From: Marinoscillum sp. 108
Lineage (GTDB): Bacteria > Bacteroidota > Bacteroidia > Cytophagales > Cyclobacteriaceae
Assembly: GCF_902506655.1 (NCBI RefSeq)
Contig: NZ_LR734817.1
Coordinates: 399,667-463,666, forward strand
Length of the DNA: 64,000 bases
Direction: 5' to 3'
Part shown: one piece after another, positions 34,790 through 44,221 of the stretch
Numbering within the stretch: the stretch's first letter is position 1
Layout: every line of letters begins with the position of its first letter
Notes under the pieces: generated by a model
The model's database searches: none
Told to the model about the DNA's origin: nothing
What the model saw: only the letters and a program-made list of their open reading frames with translations
Made by a program: the position numbers and the translations under genes

Positions 34790-35120
34790 TTATCACAAGA
34801 AACGTTTTAAGGCCGTAACCAATAGTGAACACGGCGAAGTAGACCCACAAACCATCTTTCATTACTCACAGGAAGGTGACGTACTATGGGCAGTCTATCA
34901 GGGCAGCAGCATCAAACTGGGCACCATCACGGGCCTGGTGAAAACGGACGGCTCGCTGGAGTTTGCCTATCAGCATGTGAATACTGAGGGTGATATTCGC
35001 AGTGGGAAGTGTATCTCCTGGCCTGAAATACTGGAAGATGGCCGCATCCAGCTTCATGAAGCCTGGCAGTGGAATGATGGCGGAGAAAAGGGCGAATCAG
35101 TGATAGAAGAGATTGCCTAA
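34779..35120 (+). CDS. Small protein of the so-called N-acetylglutamate synthase family
   Basis: 113 residues. Start TTG at 34779, inside the helicase gene end (11-base overlap), giving MKINYHKKRFKAV, which fits the family's usual opening. The rest: 'FHYSQEGDVLWAVYQGSSIKLG', 'LVKTDGSLEFAYQHVNTEG' and 'EDGRIQLHEAWQWNDGGEKG'. Family members are widely labelled N-acetylglutamate synthase, but they lack a GNAT fold, so that label is doubtful. Function unknown, cytosolic. Coupled with the helicase. Confidence 0.8.
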   Translation: MKINYHKKRFKAVTNSEHGEVDPQTIFHYSQEGDVLWAVYQGSSIKLGTITGLVKTDGSLEFAYQHVNTEGDIRSGKCISWPEILEDGRIQLHEAWQWNDGGEKGESVIEEIA

Positions 35121-35141
35121 GTATCTCCGGCCTGAAAACTA

Positions 35142-35168
35142 AAAAAGGACACGGATCACTCCGTGCCC
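35142..35168 (-). terminator. Terminator after four-repeat exported protein gene
   Basis: Stem GGCACGGA/TCCGTGTC (one G-U pair), followed on the minus strand by six T. Confidence 0.75.
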
Positions 35169-35196
35169 TTCACACAAAACAGCTTTTGTTATTCTA

Positions 35197-36933
35197 CTAC
35201 TCAGCTATTAATACTCTGATACCGTAGCTCTGAGGGTCGTTCGGGGGATCCGCATTCCAGTCGTTAAAAGAATGCGACCCATCGGTCTCATAATTCAAGC
35301 GGTATTCACCTTTTGGAAGCCTGAGATTCTCCACGACCATTCGGTTCTTGCGGGCACCCCCTGCGTGATCCGTGTCGTAGTAGTCCATTTCCCAAACCAC
35401 CTCGCCGGTGTTCATGTTTTTGATCCAGCCGTAGTCGTACATCCGGTTGTCGGAGCCTTCGCCTATGGCCATTATGGTTACCTTGGTATCTTTATCCAGG
35501 ACAAAAATCTTTTTCAGATAGGCATTATCACTGGGCATTAAGAGCTCAGCAATCAGGTTCTTGGTCACAAAGTCCTCTACCTCAAAAGTCGTTACCAGCC
35601 CTACTTCGTTATCATTAGTGGCCCAGAGGGTCATTCCCCACCGATCTTCTTCATGCGGGCTGGCTGCATTCCATGAGTTGTATGCATGAGATCCGTCCGT
35701 GGTGTAATAGGCGATGTAGTCACCCTTATCAAGCGTCAGCACATCCTCAAACCTTCGGTTTTTGCTGGCGCCTCCGGCATGCTCCGTTTTATATCCACGC
35801 ATTTTCCATACGGTCTTTCGGGTATTGGCATCCACAATCCACCCATAGTCAGCCATGTCATCATAGCTGGAACTCTCACCCAGGCAAAGCACCCGCACAT
35901 CCATGTCTTTGCTAAGGGAAAAGCCTTTAGAGACCAGGGCATGATTGCGCACCTTCACCAACTCCGCTACGGGTTGCATAGATTTAGGAGCCTTAAACGT
36001 GGCAAAGTTTTTACGATCAGCTTCTGTGGCCGGAAAAAGCGCCACTCCCCAAAACTGAGGATCGTCTGGCGGCAGAGCATTCCATTTCTCAAAAGAGTGA
36101 GAATCATCCGTGCGGTAGCTCACGATATAGCTCCCTGCTGGCAAGGTGATCTGCTCATCTACCCTGAGGTTTTTATCTGCTCCACCTGCAAAGTCTGTGT
36201 TTTTATAATTCATCTCGAAGACCCGCTCTCTGGAGGCTGCGTTGTAGATCCATACATAGTCAAAGATCTCGTCCTTGCGGCCCTCGCCTAAAGCATAAAT
36301 ACGAATATCTGTAGAAGCTGTGAGTGTAAAACCTTGCTCAAAGCGCTCTTTGTTTTCAGCTTTCAAAAAATAAACCGGAGCTTTTTTCACCTTCGCATCA
36401 AAGAGTGCATCCACACTCACTGATGATACCCCGGAACCACTTACAGAGATCATCAAATCGTCCTGCAGGCTTCTTCTGAACTTCTCCTTATCTCTGGAGT
36501 CAAAAATTTCATCCACCAGGGCATCAAAACTATCGATGGTCCAGTCGCTCATGGTGAAGTTGTTGCCCCACCCACGAGTATCATACGCTCCCGTAAAATA
36601 GAGCTCGTAGTTACCCGGCTTCAATGGCAACTCCACTGAGAAGTCATACACCCCATCACTCTTGCGAAACTCATGGTCCTTCATCTCGTCAAACAAATGC
36701 CAAACCACCTCGCGGGTGTCAGCGTCCAAAATCCAGCCATAGTACAAGAGCAACCTATAATCATCTCTGAATACGCCACCAGAACCACTAATTTTCACAG
36801 TTGCATTCTTAGATAGGTTAAATGCTTTGATCTCAAGATTTTCAGGATTTACATCGTCGATGGTCACGGTCTGCGCATGGAGGTTTCCGAGGAGCCCAAA
36901 CATGACACCAACCAGGATAGCTAAGTATTTCAT
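35197..36933 (-). CDS. Exported protein with four related beta modules
   Basis: 578 residues. Signal peptide MKYLAILVGVMFGLLGNLHA. The mature part contains three near-copies and one diverged copy of a roughly 110-residue module. Copies start at about 35 (diverged), 200, 335 and 465. Shared motif: 'DYGWIxxxxTxxVWxM', then HAGGAxKNR, then 'TDGSHSFNxWNAxPP'. The His/Asp/Ser-rich loop (TDDSHSFEKWNALPP, TDGSHAYNSWNAASP, TDGSHSFNDWNADPP) is nearly invariant. I do not recognise the family; the layout suggests a beta-sandwich that binds ligand or metal at the SH/GG loops. Probably periplasmic or surface. Monocistronic. Confidence 0.8.
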   Translation of the reverse strand: MKYLAILVGVMFGLLGNLHAQTVTIDDVNPENLEIKAFNLSKNATVKISGSGGVFRDDYRLLLYYGWILDADTREVVWHLFDEMKDHEFRKSDGVYDFSVELPLKPGNYELYFTGAYDTRGWGNNFTMSDWTIDSFDALVDEIFDSRDKEKFRRSLQDDLMISVSGSGVSSVSVDALFDAKVKKAPVYFLKAENKERFEQGFTLTASTDIRIYALGEGRKDEIFDYVWIYNAASRERVFEMNYKNTDFAGGADKNLRVDEQITLPAGSYIVSYRTDDSHSFEKWNALPPDDPQFWGVALFPATEADRKNFATFKAPKSMQPVAELVKVRNHALVSKGFSLSKDMDVRVLCLGESSSYDDMADYGWIVDANTRKTVWKMRGYKTEHAGGASKNRRFEDVLTLDKGDYIAYYTTDGSHAYNSWNAASPHEEDRWGMTLWATNDNEVGLVTTFEVEDFVTKNLIAELLMPSDNAYLKKIFVLDKDTKVTIMAIGEGSDNRMYDYGWIKNMNTGEVVWEMDYYDTDHAGGARKNRMVVENLRLPKGEYRLNYETDGSHSFNDWNADPPNDPQSYGIRVLIAE

Positions 36934-37073
36934 AGGTTATTGTTTTGTGATATGAGCACATCGTGCCAATTTTTGTGCCGTAAGCAAAAAAATGCCCTAC
37001 AGAGCCATAGGAGAAGATTCCCTATTGCAAAGAGTGACCGAATACGGTCAATACTGTCCTTTTCTGATACACC

Positions 37074-37994
37074 CTAAAACCTTGATCGGACCAATGCGAT
37101 CACAGCCTCGCCCATCACCCTCGGGCTTCGCAAAACATATAAACCGGCCCCCAGTGCTTTAAACCATTGGCCCGCCTTCAGCAAAAAATAAGCCTCGAGT
37201 AAATGCAGATAAGCCTTTTCAAAAGGACCTCTGAGCCAACCAGATCGCTCCAGCTTTTGGATAAAAGTCAGCTGACGAACAACCAGCGGGGGCTCCTGTT
37301 CATGTATGCGATACCTGCCACCCACCACATCCGTTGAATGGAAAGTCACTCCTTCGTTCCGCATATGCATGAGCAAATACCTGTCCTCCCCATAGGTGAG
37401 GTCTTCAGGAAATCTGTGCTGCTGAAAAGTGCCCTTTCGGAAAACCATCGAATGTATGGCAGGGCAATAGATCAAAAAATATGCAGGGTGATTCGCAGAC
37501 TTGAAATGATCTCTTTGCTGAATATAAGTGTAGTAGCGTCTCAACCTTTCGAATCGGGCAGATGAACGTTCGGCAAACAGTGTAGTTCTGGAAATAAAGA
37601 CATCCACCGTGGAGTGTTGCTCAAGGTATGAAACAGCGACTTTCAAAAAGTGCTCTTCCAGCAAATCATCGTCATCCAAAAACAGCAGGTAATCACCAGT
37701 AGCCAGATCTACTCCATAGTTCCTGGCAGCAGACACTCCCCCATTTCTTTCCAACCTTGTGAGCTTCACCTGATCAAATTCAGCCACAATTGCTGCGATC
37801 TCGGCAGCTTGCTCTGTATCGGATCCATCATCTATCACCAGCACTTCACAGGGAGGCAGTGACTGTGCAAGGGCGGAGGTCAGCGCAGCTCTGAGAAAGG
37901 CCACCCTGTTATAAACCGTGACAATAATAGAAACCCTGGACAATGTGTTGAGGTTATTAAATGAGTTGATCGAAATGAAAGTAGCAAAATACAA
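37074..37994 (-). CDS. Glycosyltransferase family 2
   Basis: About 290-306 residues; the start is uncertain because the reading frame begins with a TTG (37994), and another TTG at 37943 gives MSRVSIIVTVYNR, closer to the family's normal opening. GT-A fold: SIIVTVYNRVAFL, LVIDDGSD (DDG), then GDYLLFLDDDDLLEEHF (DXD metal site). Transfers sugar from a nucleotide donor, acceptor unknown. No membrane helix. It lies alone, 79 bases from the opposite-strand nuclease gene. Confidence 0.87.
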   Translation of the reverse strand: MYFATFISINSFNNLNTLSRVSIIVTVYNRVAFLRAALTSALAQSLPPCEVLVIDDGSDTEQAAEIAAIVAEFDQVKLTRLERNGGVSAARNYGVDLATGDYLLFLDDDDLLEEHFLKVAVSYLEQHSTVDVFISRTTLFAERSSARFERLRRYYTYIQQRDHFKSANHPAYFLIYCPAIHSMVFRKGTFQQHRFPEDLTYGEDRYLLMHMRNEGVTFHSTDVVGGRYRIHEQEPPLVVRQLTFIQKLERSGWLRGPFEKAYLHLLEAYFLLKAGQWFKALGAGLYVLRSPRVMGEAVIALVRSRF

Positions 37995-38056
37995 CCAGCG
38001 AATCTGATAAACCTAAAAAATGTTTTCATTTGCCCCGGAAACCCGCTCGTGAAGGA

Positions 38057-39691
38057 ATGCCTGAATCTGAAAAAATCATACTTCCCCCAAAATACTATCT
38101 GGACTACTTCAGGGACCTGCTGGCGTTTATCCAAAAGGGCTCATCGCACCTGCTAAGTGCAGATGACGTCATTTTCATTCAGCTATTCGAAGCCCTCTCC
38201 GAAGATGCGCAATGTCTGATGGTGCGCATGATGAATCGCAAGGGTGCCTACTTTCGACTGGACAAGTTGGCTTATGAGGAAATTGGAAGCATTCCGCAAG
38301 CCGCTGAGGAGCTGGTAGCATCTGGTCTTGCTTCTCTCGATCCTCCTGATGACTTTTTGCTCTTTGGGCTATTCACCAAAGCGGAGCTCCACCAACTCTA
38401 TCCGGACAGGGGTTTTAACAAGCGTCGAAAAGAAGAGGTGCTGGAAGAGTTAGCAGAAGAAAACCATCCCGAAGATTTTCAAACCCTCAGATCAGCTTAT
38501 ACCATACTCCACTTCCTGGCACAAGAGCAGGTGGAGTACCTGAAAATGCTCTTCTTTGGCCATACCCATGGGATGATGACGGAGTTTGTCATCAGGGACA
38601 TTGGCAATATCAAGCTGGAAAATCTGGATGACCATGAGTTCACCCCTTGGTTTGAGACCCAGGCGGAGGCCAGAGCGGTATTCGAACTCCATGGATGGAA
38701 CCGGCTCGTCAAAAAAGCCATGCACATACTGCTGCCGGAGGAGATTTTGGAGCTCATCGCCCCGGTCAACTGGAGCAATTTTCTGCAACACCCAAAAGCC
38801 AGAAAAATCGGGGACAAATTCATGCTCCACCTCGGAGAATATTTTGAGAAATGCGGCCTCCTCACCGAGGCACTGGACTACTACAGTCTGGCACGCAAGC
38901 ATCCGGCGCGTGAGCGGAGAATCCGGATTCTGGAAAAGATGGATGACCTGGATGCCGCTCGCGAAATTGCCGAAGTGGCTTTTGACAGTCCATACAATGC
39001 CTCAGAGAAGATTTTTGCCCAGGACTATCTGTCCAAAAAAAGCAAACGAAACTACCGCAGTACTACGGCCAAAGCCAACCTGAGCCCGGAAATCATCATT
39101 GAAAATCCTGAGGGACCACGCGTGGAAGCTCATGCCCTGGCCTATTTTGCTAAACAGGGCTATGAGGGTATACATACGGAAAACTACCTCTGGCGTGGGC
39201 TGTTTGGTTTGTTTTTCTGGGATGAACTTTTCGCCGCTGAGCACGCCTCCTTTCACCATCCGCTGCAGCGTATGCCGAGTGACCTGCACAGCGACACCTT
39301 CTATGAGAACCGGGCTCCGCTTTTGCAGGAAAAAGTGAACGCCTTCAGAACCAAGAAAAAATTACAAGCCTACTTAGCGGAGGTTCACAGACAAAAACAA
39401 CACATCAATAACTCACTGGTGGGTTGGCACGAGAGCCTCCTCCCCACGGTGACGGCCTGTGTTCATCACCTGCCACTGGAGAGCCTTTTCAATATCCTCA
39501 TGGAAATGGCCAAAAACGTAAAAGACAACAGCTCCGGATTCCCGGACCTCTTCATCTGGACACAGGAAGATTATCACTTTTATGAAATCAAATCACCCAA
39601 CGATCACCTGTCTGCTCAGCAGCTCTTCTGGATCGACTTCTTCAATACGCACAACATCAAAGCCGATATCCTCAGGGTAAAGTACCAGTGA
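38057..39691 (+). CDS. FAN1-like VRR-NUC domain nuclease
   Basis: About 544 residues from ATG 38057; an in-frame TTG at 38030 would add nine residues. C-terminal VRR-NUC nuclease domain (about 450-544) with the PD-(D/E)XK residues: GFPDLFIWTQ (Pro-Asp) and YHFYEIKSPNDHLSAQQ (Glu-x-Lys). N-terminal region resembles FAN1's SAP/winged-helix part (MVRMMNRKGAYFRLDKLAY), and a middle helix-repeat stretch resembles its TPR region. FAN1 cuts DNA flaps and helps interstrand crosslink repair; bacterial versions share the activity. Role here inferred. Single gene. Confidence 0.88.
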   Translation: MPESEKIILPPKYYLDYFRDLLAFIQKGSSHLLSADDVIFIQLFEALSEDAQCLMVRMMNRKGAYFRLDKLAYEEIGSIPQAAEELVASGLASLDPPDDFLLFGLFTKAELHQLYPDRGFNKRRKEEVLEELAEENHPEDFQTLRSAYTILHFLAQEQVEYLKMLFFGHTHGMMTEFVIRDIGNIKLENLDDHEFTPWFETQAEARAVFELHGWNRLVKKAMHILLPEEILELIAPVNWSNFLQHPKARKIGDKFMLHLGEYFEKCGLLTEALDYYSLARKHPARERRIRILEKMDDLDAAREIAEVAFDSPYNASEKIFAQDYLSKKSKRNYRSTTAKANLSPEIIIENPEGPRVEAHALAYFAKQGYEGIHTENYLWRGLFGLFFWDELFAAEHASFHHPLQRMPSDLHSDTFYENRAPLLQEKVNAFRTKKKLQAYLAEVHRQKQHINNSLVGWHESLLPTVTACVHHLPLESLFNILMEMAKNVKDNSSGFPDLFIWTQEDYHFYEIKSPNDHLSAQQLFWIDFFNTHNIKADILRVKYQ

Positions 39692-39819
39692 GTCTCCCCT
39701 ATATTTTCGTGACTTTACCTCCAATCAAAAAGTTTTATCATTCTACCTGCAAATAGCTCCGCATTGGTCAACGGATACCTGATTTTATTCCTAAATTATT
39801 GCTTCAAAAGAAATCAACT

Positions 39820-41094
39820 ATGACAATACTCATGTTGGGCTGGGAATTTCCTCCCAAGATATCAGGAGGGCTGGGGGTGGCCAGTCAGGGACTTTCAGAG
39901 GCGATGGCCAAAGCAGGTCATAAAGTCACCTTTCTCCTACCCAAAAAAACCAAAAACCAGGTAAGTAAACTCGTGAAGCTGGTAGATGCTTCAGCGCTCA
40001 CACCCGACCTGGACTATTGGAAAGAGAAAAAAACCTACGAGCAAATCATCAAAGATGTGGAAATGGGAGAAAGGGTACTCCCTTACCTACCCGCTCAGGC
40101 CTTCCAGCAGGTGAAAGAGACCAAAGTCAAGAAAGTGGTGCTGGAACCAACAGAAGAATCCGAGCTACTGGAGCGCATTCGCCTCACAGGGGAGTACGAA
40201 GGTCAGCTCAATGATGAGCTCATTAAATATGCTATGCTGTCTGTACAAGTGGCCATCAAAGAGAAGCCAAAGATGATTCACGCCCACGACTGGATCACCT
40301 TTCGTGCCGGGCGAATGATCAAATCGCTACTCAAAAAGAAGCTGTGTCTGCATGTACACAGTACCGAATATGACCGGAACGGATCTTATGCGCAGCCCTT
40401 TATTCTGGAAGAAGAACAGCTGGGTTTTCAGGCCTGTGATCACATCTTTTGCGTAAGCGAAAAATTAAAAAACACCATCATCGCTCAATACGGTATTGCC
40501 GCCAGGAAAATCACAGTGGCTCCCAATGCCCTCACGCTGAGTGCCCCGGAACATCCCGTCAAAAGAACACCCATGAATATCGCATTTGTGGGCAGGCTCA
40601 CTCCCCAGAAGAGCCCGATTACTTTTCTGGACATTGCCAGAGAGCTGACATCCCTGGGCTACGATTTCCACTACTTCATTATGGGAGATGGCTATCTGCG
40701 TGCCGAATTGGAAGAAAAGGTGCAATCATCCAATTTCTCTGACCGGGTCACTTTCACCGGCTTTCTGGAAAGAACTCGTCTACTGCAAAAGTTGAATGAA
40801 ATGGATCTCCTGGTGATGCCCTCTGCATCCGAGCCTTTTGGGCTGGTGGCGCTGGAGGCGATCATGAAGAAAATCCCTGTAGCTGCTGCCACAGGATCTG
40901 GGGTGGGTGAGTTCATCCCCAGTATGCCTCAGGTAGACAGATGGGATCACTACAGCTACAATAAGCTGATCGTTCGGCTGATGACTGAAGACCAGTACAG
41001 ACAGGAGATCACAGAGAACTGCCTGAAGGAAGCCCTTAAGCTTACATGGGAGAATACAGTGAAGCGGATAGAAAAGGGGTACGAAAAGGTATAA
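39820..41094 (+). CDS. Glycosyltransferase family 4 (glycogen-synthase-like)
   Basis: 424 residues from ATG 39820. GT-B fold with a starch/glycogen-synthase-like N terminus (MLGWEFPPKISGGLGVASQG). Acceptor half about 1-215; donor half has VSEKLKNTI, 'FVGRLTPQKSP' and the EX7E motif region SASEPFGLVALEAI. Transfers glucose or another sugar from a nucleotide donor; could act in glycogen or surface glycan. Cytosolic. Convergent with the Mpo1-like gene 9 bases away. Confidence 0.9.
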   Translation: MTILMLGWEFPPKISGGLGVASQGLSEAMAKAGHKVTFLLPKKTKNQVSKLVKLVDASALTPDLDYWKEKKTYEQIIKDVEMGERVLPYLPAQAFQQVKETKVKKVVLEPTEESELLERIRLTGEYEGQLNDELIKYAMLSVQVAIKEKPKMIHAHDWITFRAGRMIKSLLKKKLCLHVHSTEYDRNGSYAQPFILEEEQLGFQACDHIFCVSEKLKNTIIAQYGIAARKITVAPNALTLSAPEHPVKRTPMNIAFVGRLTPQKSPITFLDIARELTSLGYDFHYFIMGDGYLRAELEEKVQSSNFSDRVTFTGFLERTRLLQKLNEMDLLVMPSASEPFGLVALEAIMKKIPVAAATGSGVGEFIPSMPQVDRWDHYSYNKLIVRLMTEDQYRQEITENCLKEALKLTWENTVKRIEKGYEKV

Positions 41095-41103
41095 AAGCCG
41101 TTT

Positions 41104-41580
41104 TTAATACCTAAGGCCCAATTTTTTATAGATGAAATGCATCAGCCAGGCAGGCCCCACCAGTAAAAACTGAAGGTCTTTGAAGAAAGATGGCTTCTTG
41201 CCTTCCACTTTGTGACCGTAAAACTGTCCTATCCAGGCCAAGGCAAAAATGATCAGGCTTACCTGCCACAAGGGCAAAGCCACATTCATTTCGATCAGTC
41301 TGACAGACCAGAGGCAAAACACCGAGAAAGCAGCCATCCCGATGGACAGCGGGAAGGAAATCCTCATGTAGTATAATACCGTGACGAAGAGCGCAATAGT
41401 GGCCCAGTTGTTAAAAGGGCCGGTACCCAGCACAAACCTTAGGTTGTCAGATGGGACCGACCACAGCAGTCCCACAATACTCAAAAATATCAACGGAACA
41501 CAAATCCAATGAATAAGCTTATTGGTCTGATTTTGATGACTTTCACCATACTCTGTCAGTAGCTGATCTATTTTCCTCAT
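41104..41580 (-). CDS. Mpo1-like (DUF962) membrane protein
   Basis: 158 residues with four or five membrane helices. Conserved DUF962 pieces: N-terminal YGESHQNQTNKLIHWICVP, then LAWIGQFYGHKVEGKKPSFF with the His/Glu pair, and the end GPAWLMHFIYKKLG. The yeast homologue Mpo1 is an iron-dependent dioxygenase that removes a carbon from 2-hydroxy fatty acids; the bacterial role is assumed to be similar. Start ATG 41580. Confidence 0.9.
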   Translation of the reverse strand: MRKIDQLLTEYGESHQNQTNKLIHWICVPLIFLSIVGLLWSVPSDNLRFVLGTGPFNNWATIALFVTVLYYMRISFPLSIGMAAFSVFCLWSVRLIEMNVALPLWQVSLIIFALAWIGQFYGHKVEGKKPSFFKDLQFLLVGPAWLMHFIYKKLGLRY

Positions 41581-41618
41581 TACTTTTGGGGTTTTGTAGA
41601 AGATAACAATGATAACGC

Positions 41619-42740
41619 ATGGTAAGTTTTTGGGAGCAGCAATCTTTATTGTCCTATGATGTCATCGTAATTGGGGCAGGTATCACAGGTCTCTCCACCG
41701 CAGCTTCCCTCAAGGAAAAATCCCCAAACCTGAACATACTGGTCATTGAGCGGGGGTCGCTACCTACGGGTGCCAGTACCAAAAATGCAGGCTTTGCGTG
41801 CTTCGGTAGCATCTCCGAACTGGTTCAGGACCGGAAGGCACTGGGTGATGAAGGCATGACCAGGCTGGTGAAACGGCGTTGGGATGGCCTGCAGAAAACC
41901 ATCCAGCGCCTTGGCAGGGACCAAATCGGTTTTTTGCAAAAGGGGGGTTACGAGCTCCTGACAGAAGTCAATAGCCACTACCTGGACGATATGGAGTCGC
42001 TGAATGAACTACTCCGCCCGGTTTTTGACCAGCCTGTTTTCTCTCAGACAGATGAAGCCATCGGTACTTTTGGTTTTGCAGGGACAAAGCACCTTATTTT
42101 TAATCAATACGAAGGTCAACTCCATACCGGCAAGCTCATCCGATCACTCTGGCAGTACTGTGCGCAATCAGGCATCCAGATCATTACCGGCACAGAAGTG
42201 ACTGCACTATACTCCCAGGGTGAACAAGTGACTGTGCAAACCAAGAACTATGCATTCAGGGCGGGTGCTGTAGCCGTGTGTACCAACGCATTCACTAAAG
42301 AGCTGATCCAAACACCACTGGATCTCACCCCTGGACGCGGCATGGTCATGGTCATTTCTCCGCAGCGTCCTTCCACTATTTCCGGGACTTTTCACTACGA
42401 CGAGGGGTACTACTACTTCCGCGATTTTGAAGATAAAATCATTTTCGGAGGCGGTAGGAATCTGGCGTTTGAAGAGGAGACTACCACGGAGTTTGGATTC
42501 AATGAAAAAATCGAGCAAAAGTTGCATCAAATTTTGAAAGAAATCATCCTACCGGGCAACGCCTACACTGTGGACCTCAAATGGTCCGGAATAATGGCCT
42601 TTGGCCAAACCAAAGAGCCTATTCTGCAAAAGGTACAACCCGGAATATACCTGGGGGTAAGACTTGGCGGCATGGGTGTGGCCCTTGGCAGCCTTCTGGG
42701 TGAAGAACTGGCAGAGCGGATAGTTAGGGATGGTTTTTGA
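41619..42740 (+). CDS. FAD-dependent oxidoreductase of DAO family
   Basis: 373 residues. FAD fold: VIVIGAGITGLSTAASL (about 16-32) is the dinucleotide-binding loop, followed by the acid ERGSLPTGASTKNAG. The C-terminal GIYLGVRLGGMGVALGSLLGEELA completes the family pattern. Oxidises an amine or amino acid (glycine oxidase/DadA type); substrate not decidable. No signal peptide. Followed after 39 bases by the NhaC antiporter; co-transcription is possible. Confidence 0.9.
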   Translation: MVSFWEQQSLLSYDVIVIGAGITGLSTAASLKEKSPNLNILVIERGSLPTGASTKNAGFACFGSISELVQDRKALGDEGMTRLVKRRWDGLQKTIQRLGRDQIGFLQKGGYELLTEVNSHYLDDMESLNELLRPVFDQPVFSQTDEAIGTFGFAGTKHLIFNQYEGQLHTGKLIRSLWQYCAQSGIQIITGTEVTALYSQGEQVTVQTKNYAFRAGAVAVCTNAFTKELIQTPLDLTPGRGMVMVISPQRPSTISGTFHYDEGYYYFRDFEDKIIFGGGRNLAFEEETTTEFGFNEKIEQKLHQILKEIILPGNAYTVDLKWSGIMAFGQTKEPILQKVQPGIYLGVRLGGMGVALGSLLGEELAERIVRDGF

Positions 42741-42779
42741 AAATTGTATTATCTTTTCGTTTTGGCAAAAAAACAACTG

Positions 42780-44216
42780 ATGGCGATTAAGCGAGACCCT
42801 ACACTTTTAGAGTCCTTTATACCTGTACTTTTTCTAATTATTCTTCTTTCTTTTAATGTGGGCATCTTTGGTGATGCTGCACTGGATGGATCCAATCAGA
42901 TCGTCCTCATCCTATCAGCGGGCGTTGCTGCCATCGTGGCCATCAGATTGGGTTATCGGTGGGATGAAATTCAGGATGGAATCGTCAGAAGTATTAGCTC
43001 AGCCATGACCTCTCTGCTTATTCTTCTGCTCATTGGCTCCCTGGCTGGTACCTGGCTGCTTAGTGGCATCGTGCCTGCCATGATCTACTATGGTTTGCAG
43101 ATTCTTAATCCCACCATATTTCTTGTTGCTGCGTGCATTGTGTGTTCCATAGTCTCTGTGGCCACAGGAAGCTCCTGGACCACCGCAGCCACCGTGGGCA
43201 TCGCCCTCATTGGGATAGGTAAGGCCCTTGGAATCTCTGAGGGAATGGTGGCTGGGGCTATCCTCTCTGGCGCCTATTTTGGAGACAAGATGTCTCCCCT
43301 CTCCGACACGACCAACCTGGCCCCGGCCATGGCGGGCACTGACCTTTTCACACACATCAGGTACATGGCCATTACCACTGTTCCTTCTATCAGTATCGCC
43401 CTCACGATTTTTCTGGTGCTGGGCTTCACCAATGAAACGAGTACCTCAGTGGTGGATACACAGGCCATACTTAATGCCATAGACGATAAATTCTACATTT
43501 CTGGCTGGTTGTTCATAGTCCCCGTAGTAGTGGTGGTACTTATCGTACGGAAAATGCCAGCCATTCCGGCTTTGCTTATTGGCACCTTGCTGGGTTCCGT
43601 TTTCGCACTCTTCTTTCAGCCACAACTGGTGGCAGAAGTAGGTGAAGGCTTTACAGCATCAGGGATGTTCATAGGCACGATGAAGTCCCTTTATGGCGAT
43701 ATATCCATCGCCACCAGCAACGATATGGTCAACGAACTCCTGAGCTCTGGCGGTATGGCAGGCATGCTGGGTACCATCTGGCTGATCCTCTCGGCTATGA
43801 TTTTCGGTGGGGTCATGGAAAGCTCCGGAATGCTCAAAAGAATTGCCAAAGCCCTGATCAGTCTGGTCAACTCCACAGGGGCTTTGATCACAGCTACAGT
43901 AGGTACCTGTGTGTTTTTTAATGTCACGGCATCTGACCAATACCTGGCCATCGTAGTACCTGGCCGTATGTATGCAGACATTTACAAAAGGAAAGGACTT
44001 GCCCCCGAAAACCTCAGCAGAACGCTGGAGGACTCCGGTACGGTAACTTCGGTACTCATCCCCTGGAACACCTGTGGAGCCTACCACTCAAGTGTGCTGG
44101 GTGTGTCCACGCTGGTCTATGCGCCTTTTTGCTTTTTCAATATCATCAGCCCCTTTATGTCCATTCTGGTTGGATATCTGGGGTATAAAATCAAAAAACT
44201 AAATCCCGCTAAATAA
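42780..44216 (+). CDS. nhaC: Na+/H+ antiporter NhaC
   Basis: 478 residues from ATG 42780 (MAIKRDPTLLESFIPVLFLI). Eleven or twelve membrane helices. Family signatures: VATGSSWTTAATVGIALIGIG and GAILSGAYFGDKMSPLSDTT (the conserved ion-path residues), ending 'LIPWNTCGAYHS'. Swaps sodium for protons across the inner membrane, fitting a marine lifestyle. A reading back to 42744 (TTG) is less likely. The exonuclease gene starts 5 bases downstream. Confidence 0.93.
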   Translation: MAIKRDPTLLESFIPVLFLIILLSFNVGIFGDAALDGSNQIVLILSAGVAAIVAIRLGYRWDEIQDGIVRSISSAMTSLLILLLIGSLAGTWLLSGIVPAMIYYGLQILNPTIFLVAACIVCSIVSVATGSSWTTAATVGIALIGIGKALGISEGMVAGAILSGAYFGDKMSPLSDTTNLAPAMAGTDLFTHIRYMAITTVPSISIALTIFLVLGFTNETSTSVVDTQAILNAIDDKFYISGWLFIVPVVVVVLIVRKMPAIPALLIGTLLGSVFALFFQPQLVAEVGEGFTASGMFIGTMKSLYGDISIATSNDMVNELLSSGGMAGMLGTIWLILSAMIFGGVMESSGMLKRIAKALISLVNSTGALITATVGTCVFFNVTASDQYLAIVVPGRMYADIYKRKGLAPENLSRTLEDSGTVTSVLIPWNTCGAYHSSVLGVSTLVYAPFCFFNIISPFMSILVGYLGYKIKKLNPAK

Positions 44217-44221
44217 ACCTA

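Noticed and set aside
38030-38056. Earlier TTG start for the FAN1-like nuclease
   Set aside because: The ATG at 38057 gives a cleaner N terminus; the added nine residues carry no family signal, though they cannot be excluded.
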